From assembly GCF_003056055.1 (NCBI RefSeq), contig NZ_PYFP01000002.1:868001-932000 (forward strand): 64,000 nucleotides of DNA. The letters run 5' to 3'. The notes beneath the pieces are model-generated. The model saw nothing but the letters and a program-made list of their open reading frames with translations. It did no database searches and was not told where the DNA came from. The position numbers were made by a program, and so were the translations under genes. Numbering within the stretch: position 1 is the first letter of the stretch; the number at the start of each line of letters is the position of its first letter. This stretch comes from Glaciimonas sp. PCH181. Lineage in GTDB: Bacteria; Pseudomonadota; Gammaproteobacteria; Burkholderiales; Burkholderiaceae_D. Below, one piece after another: positions 58,692 to 64,000 of the stretch.

Positions 58692-59726
58692 TTAAAACTT
58701 ATGGCGGATACCGGCGTTGAACAGCGTATCGGTCAGGCCGTTGGCAGCGGCCAGACCGCCGATGTTAGACCGGGCTTGATTGCTATTGCCTGAATACGAG
58801 GTGTACAAGGTGGTGCGCTTCGACATGTCGTAAGTATAGCCAAGCGCCCATTGCGAGCCCGAATTGGCGGTGGCGATGGTGTTGTCGGTGGAACGGATGT
58901 ACGAAGCCAGGACCTTACTCGCGGGACCGACCGGAACCGTGACGCCGACCATCCAGTTTTTGTTGTTGACCGTTTGCAAATCGCTCGAATTTTTCTGATA
59001 CGCCAATGCAGCCTTGGCGATACCGAAATTGTAGGTGCCGCCAATAAGCTTTTGCTTGGTCGAATTGCCAAAGATATCGTTGACACTTTGGTAGGCAATC
59101 CCTGTGTAAACCGGGCCTTTGTCGTACGCGAGCGACAAACCGATCTGCCTGTTGGCAGACGTATTACCAGCCGTTTCGCCGAAGGTGTATGCCGCCGCAC
59201 CCGAGAAGCCGTATATGTTATTGCTGTTATAAGTCAACGTATTGTCGGTGCGGAAAGCAGTACGGAAGATACCCAGCATGCCGTTAGTGGAGGTGCTTTG
59301 CCCTGCCTTGCCGCTCGTTAGCCCGGCATCGAACGGATCGATGGCATCAGCAACGATGAAGATCGGTGACGACATTCTGCCGACTCTGACCGCGCCGAAA
59401 TCGCCCGACAAACCTACCCAGGAAGCACGACCGAAAAGGCGGCTTCCCTGCCCCAAACTGCCATCATCAGCGTTAAAACCGTTCTCCAGCACGAAGTTCG
59501 CTTTCAGCCCTCCACCGAGATCTTCACTACCTTTGAAACCGATGCGAGAGCCGTAAAATTGACCGCTGTCGAGCGCCGTCTTAGAGCGAACACCATCGTT
59601 TTCATGCTGGATAGACATGTCCACCACGCCGTAAATCGTGACGGAGCTTTGCGCAGAAGCGGAACCTGCGCAAACGCCAAGCGATGCAAGTACGAAAATT
59701 GATTTTTTTATCATTGATTTTTTCAT
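58692..59726 (-). CDS. Gram-negative trimeric porin (Omp32/OmpC-type)
   Basis: Residues 1-25 are a signal peptide ending AGSASA. The mature part starts QSSVTIYGVVDMSIQHEND, the betaproteobacterial porin signature, and has GSRIGFKGSEDLGGGLKANFVLENGF and a C-terminal ...NAGIRHKF ending in Phe, required for outer-membrane insertion. The 344-residue size fits a 16-strand barrel. AGGGG lies 8 nt before ATG. Its place in the catabolic cluster suggests substrate entry. Confidence 0.92.
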   Translation of the reverse strand: MKKSMIKKSIFVLASLGVCAGSASAQSSVTIYGVVDMSIQHENDGVRSKTALDSGQFYGSRIGFKGSEDLGGGLKANFVLENGFNADDGSLGQGSRLFGRASWVGLSGDFGAVRVGRMSSPIFIVADAIDPFDAGLTSGKAGQSTSTNGMLGIFRTAFRTDNTLTYNSNNIYGFSGAAAYTFGETAGNTSANRQIGLSLAYDKGPVYTGIAYQSVNDIFGNSTKQKLIGGTYNFGIAKAALAYQKNSSDLQTVNNKNWMVGVTVPVGPASKVLASYIRSTDNTIATANSGSQWALGYTYDMSKRTTLYTSYSGNSNQARSNIGGLAAANGLTDTLFNAGIRHKF

Positions 59727-59751
59727 TATTTGTCCCCTATTGAGTTGTAAT

Positions 59752-60618
59752 TTAATGCCGAGTAAATTGATATAGCCGCGCCGGGTTTTGAGTCAGTATG
59801 CGATGTGCAACTTCCTTATCCGGCACCCAACTGTGAAACTGCGCTAACAGGCCGGATGTCGTTGGTGTGGGCCCCTGATACCGCACAAACGGAAAATCAC
59901 TTGCCCACAACAAACGGTCGCGGTTCGCTGCGATCATGTCGTCATGAAAAGGGCGCAGAGGATCGAAATTTGATCCGCTCACACGACGGCAAATTGCGAG
60001 CTTCACCCACACTTTCCCTTCCCGAAGCAATGCCAGCAGGCGTTGAAAATCCTTGTGATCTCTGCCGAGGCCAGGATCGAAGCCGCCCATGTGATCGAGT
60101 ACGATAGGAATCCCAACGCTTTCCAACTGGTTCCAACGCGTCAGAATTTCCGGCAATGGCGCCCACAACTCGGCATGCATGCCAAGCTCACGCAGACGTT
60201 GACCAAGACCGCTACAAAGAGCATCAAGCGAGACAGTTCCTGGCATTGCCGATCCGTCAGGAAGTTTCGTCCCAACAAAACGAAGTGCAACCACGCCAGC
60301 ATCGCGCATTCGCAATAGTTCTTCCCGGGTCGTGGACGCTTGTGCGACCCCGACACCCCGGGCACGCCCGTTTAAGGCCAACAACGCCATTTTCAAAACC
60401 GAAAGATCGTCACCATAGGCTGTGGGCTGCACCAGAACAAATCGTGCCACTCCCGCCGCCTCAGCGACTTCAAGCAATGTTCCTACAGGCGATAGCGGTG
60501 GCTCGTAAGTTGACACAACCTGCAGCGGATACCGTTTTGTGTCTTCGAATACATGGACATGACAATCGGTGATTGCAGCGCTCCCTACAGCCTCCATATT
60601 CAATGCGGCTAGACTCAA
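59752..60618 (-). CDS. Amidohydrolase-2 family TIM-barrel hydrolase/lactonase (COG3618-like)
   Basis: The metal-binding start DCHVHVF (Asp18, His20, His22) and later ILTRWNQLESVGIPIVLDHMGG and LLWASDFPFVRY define the COG3618 group, which includes 2-pyrone-4,6-dicarboxylate lactonase and sugar lactonases. The length is 288 residues. There is no ATG with a ribosome site; TTG 60618 follows GAGGA, so I use it (ATG 60597 is the alternative). It is 25 nt upstream of the porin gene on the same strand. It likely opens a ring or lactone in the local pathway. Confidence 0.83.
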   Translation of the reverse strand: MSLAALNMEAVGSAAITDCHVHVFEDTKRYPLQVVSTYEPPLSPVGTLLEVAEAAGVARFVLVQPTAYGDDLSVLKMALLALNGRARGVGVAQASTTREELLRMRDAGVVALRFVGTKLPDGSAMPGTVSLDALCSGLGQRLRELGMHAELWAPLPEILTRWNQLESVGIPIVLDHMGGFDPGLGRDHKDFQRLLALLREGKVWVKLAICRRVSGSNFDPLRPFHDDMIAANRDRLLWASDFPFVRYQGPTPTTSGLLAQFHSWVPDKEVAHRILTQNPARLYQFTRH

Positions 60619-60720
60619 GATTTCCTCACTTGGTGCTTATTAACGTTTCGTTAGGGTGCACGCATCCAACGTCCAGTTTTGGACGTAGTAACAAACACTT
60701 AAAATAATTACGCTTTTTTC

Positions 60721-61533
60721 TTACCAGGCGGAGTATTCATCGGCGTTATGAACCCAGCCCTTGGCGATGAAATCTTCTCGAGGTGGTGCGAAGATATCGA
60801 TCAAGACATGCCTGCCATCCCCCACTCCTTCGGTGGTGTGAATAAGTTCTGGCGGAATAATCAGTACGCTATCCGCCGATGCCGCAATATGCTTGTCCTC
60901 CTGCCATTGATTGGCATCTGGGGCCCAAGGTGTGCGAATGTGATGGATGAAATTACCAGCGATGGCTAACGAGCCTTGCTCGAAATCGGTATGCGCGTGT
61001 GGCGACAGCTTTGCACGATTTCGTGGGCCTTCATATTCGACCCAATTAATGCTCATGGTCGTGGTTCGAAGAAATTTCAACCGCGAATTTTCGGCCGGAA
61101 ACGGCATTTGATCGATCAGATAAATGCGCAAATCTTCACGCTGATTCGCCGTTGAAGCGTGCGATGAATCGACAGGCTTCACGCGCTGATCGGGGCTTTG
61201 GTAATCAGCAGCATTAACAGCAAGTTCCTTACAGAGCTGTGTAGCACCGGTGGTCAGAGCGTAGACGCTACCCGGACCTTCCAGACGGACATCGACTTTA
61301 CCGGGCGATGTAATGACAAATGCGCGCGGCGGGATTTGACGTGTTCCGCTAGCGCTGACAAGCTCTCCCCCAGCTTCTGGAAAAATAAATAAGGTCTCCT
61401 CGCTGCTGGTGACGGAATGCGTTTCTTGCGAAGCATGATCAAATCGATGTACTGTGAAATTCTGGCCGCGTACCGGGGCTACACTATGCTTGGCTTGACT
61501 AAAATAAGTCAACGATGCTGGACGTAATGTCAT
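60721..61533 (-). CDS. Bicupin protein
   Basis: The 270-residue protein has a degenerate N-terminal cupin half (about residues 25-100, TLFIFPEAGGELVSASG and PPRAFVITSPG) and a C-terminal half (about 165-260) with HAHTDFEQGSLAIAGNFIHHIRTPW and IPPELIHTTEGVGDGRHVLIDIF. The His/Glu/His set of the second half could bind a metal. Cupins of this kind are isomerases, dioxygenases or sensors; which one is not clear. It lies between the amidohydrolase and flavin-reductase genes, same strand. Confidence 0.8.
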   Translation of the reverse strand: MTLRPASLTYFSQAKHSVAPVRGQNFTVHRFDHASQETHSVTSSEETLFIFPEAGGELVSASGTRQIPPRAFVITSPGKVDVRLEGPGSVYALTTGATQLCKELAVNAADYQSPDQRVKPVDSSHASTANQREDLRIYLIDQMPFPAENSRLKFLRTTTMSINWVEYEGPRNRAKLSPHAHTDFEQGSLAIAGNFIHHIRTPWAPDANQWQEDKHIAASADSVLIIPPELIHTTEGVGDGRHVLIDIFAPPREDFIAKGWVHNADEYSAW

Positions 61534-61542
61534 GGCAAACTT

Positions 61543-62193
61543 TCAGTAGGTGCTTTCGTTGGCTCTGGTGAATTGCCGCTCGAGTTCAAATGTCGGCTGC
61601 GAAATCGCATACTCTGCACCTCCCAAACGCGTTACGGGTTGGGCCAGAGCCGTACGAAAATGACCGTGATCGTCGAGAAAGTCGGGATGAATGTGCATGC
61701 CGACGACCTTGCCAAAAATAACGTTTACTTCTGGCCCGCCGGTTTCGTTGTCGATTTTTATCACTTTGAAAACCTTGCATTCGAGCGATGCCGGAGAGCG
61801 CGCAACTCTGGGCGCTTTCACGAAATGACAGGCCGCCTTCTCAAGTCCCGCGTACTCAAACTCATCCAAACCCGCAGCAATCGGCATAGAGGTCATATTC
61901 ATCTCGTGGACGAGGGAAGCAGTCGCCAGATTAAACACAAACTCATTGGTTTCTCGCACATTTTTCAGCGTGTCTTTAGCTGGTCGATCCTCTGGCGTAT
62001 TACATGAAAAGACAAGAATCGGCGGATCATTGGAAACGATATTGAAATATGAAAAAGGCGCAAGGTTTGCGCGCCCCTGCGCATCAACGGTACTCATCCA
62101 TCCGATTGGTCGTGGCGCAATAATCGCATTGAAAATTCCACGTTTAAACGCGTCGGTGGCGATATCGATGAAGGTGTGTTCTAGTGGCTGCAA
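61543..62193 (-). CDS. Flavin-reductase-like domain protein (DIM6/NTAB family)
   Basis: The 216-residue protein contains FNAIIAPRPIGWMSTVDAQGRANLAPFSYFNIVSNDPPILVFSC, the FMN-binding split-barrel signature, and NVRETNEFVFNLATASL. Members reduce flavin for two-component monooxygenases or act as flavoproteins of unknown role. TTG 62193 is the only usable start (GGGA upstream). It is 9 nt from the bicupin gene, so the two are cotranscribed. No partner monooxygenase is in the window. Confidence 0.85.
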   Translation of the reverse strand: MQPLEHTFIDIATDAFKRGIFNAIIAPRPIGWMSTVDAQGRANLAPFSYFNIVSNDPPILVFSCNTPEDRPAKDTLKNVRETNEFVFNLATASLVHEMNMTSMPIAAGLDEFEYAGLEKAACHFVKAPRVARSPASLECKVFKVIKIDNETGGPEVNVIFGKVVGMHIHPDFLDDHGHFRTALAQPVTRLGGAEYAISQPTFELERQFTRANESTY

Positions 62194-62265
62194 AATGTAT
62201 TCCCGATAGTTTTTTGAGTTCGTTCTGGTTTGTTCTAGTTCGCTTCGCTTCGTGCGGTGAGACTT

Positions 62266-63057
62266 TCAACGCACTCTCGTCAAGAAATCTCTTGTGCGTT
62301 GCGAAGTAGGATTAGCGATCATCTGTTTGGGATCTCCCTTTTCGATGACAACCCCGCCATCCATGAAGATGAGTTCATCAGCGACTTCGCGGGCAAAGCC
62401 GATTTCATGCGTGACAACCACCATCGTCATTCCAGCTCTGGCGAGATCCTTCATAACCTCTAGCACTTCACCTACCAATTCTGGATCAAGTGCCGAAGTT
62501 GGCTCGTCAAACAGCAATACTTTCGGGTTCATTGCCAGTGCGCGCGCAATGGCTACACGCTGCTGCTGGCCGCCTGACAAGTTGCTCGGATAAGTGTCGC
62601 GCTTTTCTACCAACCCCACTTGCTTTAGCAGTGCCATCGCGCGCTCTTTAGCCTTGGAAATTGGCTCACCGTTGACCCTGACCGGTGCTTCAATGAGATT
62701 TTCGAGCACGGTCATGTGGGGAAACAAATTGAAACTCTGAAAAACCATGCCAATCTCGGCGCGACGCTCGCAAATCTCGGATGCAGGCCGTTCGAACAAC
62801 TTATTGCCTTTAAGACGGTAACCAACGAAAGCGCCATCCACCAGCAGCAGGCCTTGGTTGATCTCCTCCAGATGGTTGATACAGCGCAAAAATGTGCTCT
62901 TGCCTGATCCTGACGGGCCAATAATGCAAGCGACGCGCCCTTTTTTAACGGTGATGTCGATGCCTTTTAACACTTCAAGTGCGCCGTAGCTTTTGCGCAC
63001 GCCGGAGGCAAATACCATGATGTCCGGCGATACGCCAAACCGCTGAAAATGATTCAT
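62266..63057 (-). CDS. Polar amino-acid ABC transporter ATP-binding protein (GlnQ/HisP type)
   Basis: Walker [10 protein letters not shown] (about residues 47-55), Q loop, signature LSGGQQQR, Walker [13 protein letters not shown] and H-loop VVTHE are all present in the order of GlnQ/HisP-type ATPases. The length is 263 residues. The ATG overlaps the permease stop by 4 nt (ATGA). With the permease it forms the inner-membrane part of an uptake system; the periplasmic binding protein is probably beyond the window edge. Confidence 0.94.
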   Translation of the reverse strand: MNHFQRFGVSPDIMVFASGVRKSYGALEVLKGIDITVKKGRVACIIGPSGSGKSTFLRCINHLEEINQGLLLVDGAFVGYRLKGNKLFERPASEICERRAEIGMVFQSFNLFPHMTVLENLIEAPVRVNGEPISKAKERAMALLKQVGLVEKRDTYPSNLSGGQQQRVAIARALAMNPKVLLFDEPTSALDPELVGEVLEVMKDLARAGMTMVVVTHEIGFAREVADELIFMDGGVVIEKGDPKQMIANPTSQRTRDFLTRVR

Positions 63058-63992
63058 AGTGGTGACCTCTTACGAAAGCTGAACAGATACGCGCTGACGA
63101 CAGACAGCGTAGAACGTTTAAGACGCGCCTCTTCGGGTGAAAAAATCCGTTCCAGGTAGCCTTGTCCTATCGACAAAATTGTCACTGCAGCGAGATACCA
63201 AACACTCGCGACTAAAAGAAGCGGGATTGTCTCAAACGTGCGCGCATAGATCGATTGTGCGGAGTACAGTAAATCCCCGACCGCGATGGTGCTCACTAGT
63301 GACGTCGTCTTCAGCAGGCTGATTGTTTCATTTCCGGTAGGCGGAATGATGACGCGCATCGCTTGCGGCAATACGATTCTCCGCAGGAGCAAGCTGGGCT
63401 TCATCCCAAGGCACAGGGCAGCCTCGGTCTGGCCGCGATTGACAGACTTGAGTCCGTTGCGCACGATTTCGGCCATATAGCCTGATTCCTGCAGTGAAAG
63501 GGCAATGATGGCGGCGACGAAAGGCGTGACCACGTCGTTGGTATTCACAGAGAACACGGTGCCATAACCCGGAAGATACAACGTAATGTTCTTAAAAATC
63601 AGCGCGAGGTTGTACCAAAATAACAGCTGCACCAACGCGGGAGTGCCACGAAAGAACCATACGAACACCTGCGCGGGCACAGCTAGTAATTTACTCGGCG
63701 AAAGCAGCATCAATGCTACTAATGTTCCGCCAATGCATGACAGAAACATGACAATGATCATCAGCGCCAGCGTCATACCTGCGCCCTTCAAGATCATCGG
63801 ATTGAAAAGGTAATGACCAACAATTGGCCATTGAAATTCGGGATTTTCTGCTACCAAGTACAGCAGCACTGCAGTGAGAATCAACACTACAACTACGGCG
63901 GCGTTGCGCACCGGATGGCGCAGCGGAACGACCGTTAGCATTTCCGCAGGGTGTCGATCTTCGCTCTCAACCAATGAAGCCTCTGTACGCAC
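63054..63992 (-). CDS. Polar amino-acid ABC transporter permease (HisM/GlnP type), 5' end near window edge
   Basis: Several hydrophobic segments occur in residues 25-290. The HEQ/HisMQ-family features are [18 protein letters not shown] and the EAA loop [25 protein letters not shown], which docks the ATPase. A GTG at 63992 begins a 312-residue reading, but the frame stays open to the window edge, so the true start may lie outside. The N-terminal 25 residues are charged and cytoplasmic. Substrate is probably a polar amino acid or derivative used by the neighbouring catabolic genes. Confidence 0.9.
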   Translation of the reverse strand: MRTEASLVESEDRHPAEMLTVVPLRHPVRNAAVVVVLILTAVLLYLVAENPEFQWPIVGHYLFNPMILKGAGMTLALMIIVMFLSCIGGTLVALMLLSPSKLLAVPAQVFVWFFRGTPALVQLLFWYNLALIFKNITLYLPGYGTVFSVNTNDVVTPFVAAIIALSLQESGYMAEIVRNGLKSVNRGQTEAALCLGMKPSLLLRRIVLPQAMRVIIPPTGNETISLLKTTSLVSTIAVGDLLYSAQSIYARTFETIPLLLVASVWYLAAVTILSIGQGYLERIFSPEEARLKRSTLSVVSAYLFSFRKRSPL

Positions 63993-64000
63993 AATATTCA

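Overview
The window is a chromosomal segment of a betaproteobacterium in the order Burkholderiales, most likely family Oxalobacteraceae. The evidence is the rpoBC-str-S10-spc gene order, the tRNA-Tyr/Gly/Thr-tuf-tRNA-Trp-secE-nusG arrangement, and protein sequences of the Herminiimonas/Collimonas/Glaciimonas type. I cannot fix the genus from this sequence.

Positions 1-32700 hold the translation and transcription super-cluster, almost all on the minus strand. Read in the direction of transcription it runs: tRNA-Tyr, tRNA-Gly, tRNA-Thr, tuf, tRNA-Trp, secE, nusG, rplK, rplA, rplJ, rplL, rpoB, rpoC; then a plus-strand alkaline-phosphatase/EptA-like membrane enzyme; then rpsL, rpsG, fusA, a second tuf, rpsJ, rplC, rplD, rplW, rplB, rpsS, rplV, rpsC, rplP, rpmC, rpsQ, rplN, rplX, rplE, rpsN, rpsH, rplF, rplR, rpsE, rpmD, rplO and a truncated secY. 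Several intergenic spacers are clearly structured: rplA-rplJ, rplL-rpoB, rpoB-rpoC, rpsQ-rplN and tuf-rpsJ. Three sigma70-type promoters with 17-bp spacers are readable, ahead of the tRNA-Tyr operon, rpsL and rplC.

Positions 32850-46910 carry ordinary housekeeping genes: a class-I-amidotransferase-like hydrolase, kefF-kefC potassium efflux, an ArsC-like protein, a DUF2905 membrane protein, a MidA-type methyltransferase, an SDR-folB-ttcA operon, a YegP-like protein, a YXWGXW lipoprotein, glmU, an Lrp-type regulator and glmS.

Positions 46933-53793 are the highlight. This is a 6.86-kb Tn7-like element sitting exactly 23 bp downstream of the glmS stop codon, at the classical attTn7 site. It has TGT...ACA termini, TnsB-type AATAAAGT repeats (three in tandem at a 20-bp period at the glmS-proximal end, three spaced at the distal end) and a perfect 5-bp target duplication CGATT. 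It carries no tnsABCDE genes. Its cargo is a three-gene, overlapping minus-strand operon: an unrecognised 195-residue protein, a pseudokinase-SF1 helicase fusion, and a winged-helix plus double-HKD phospholipase-D protein. The last two match the architecture of the anti-phage system known as Mokosh type I. The first gene is a candidate undescribed partner. A decayed RepB-like fragment lies next to the glmS-proximal end.

Positions 53799-64000 hold an orphan Hcp-like gene and then a catabolic island. The island has an HpcH/HpaI aldolase, an ammonia-lyase-family protein lacking the Ala-Ser-Gly MIO triad, an IclR regulator, a porin, an amidohydrolase, a bicupin, a flavin-reductase-like protein and a polar amino-acid ABC transporter (ATPase and permease). 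Together they suggest uptake and breakdown of one specific amino-acid-like or cyclic substrate that I cannot name.
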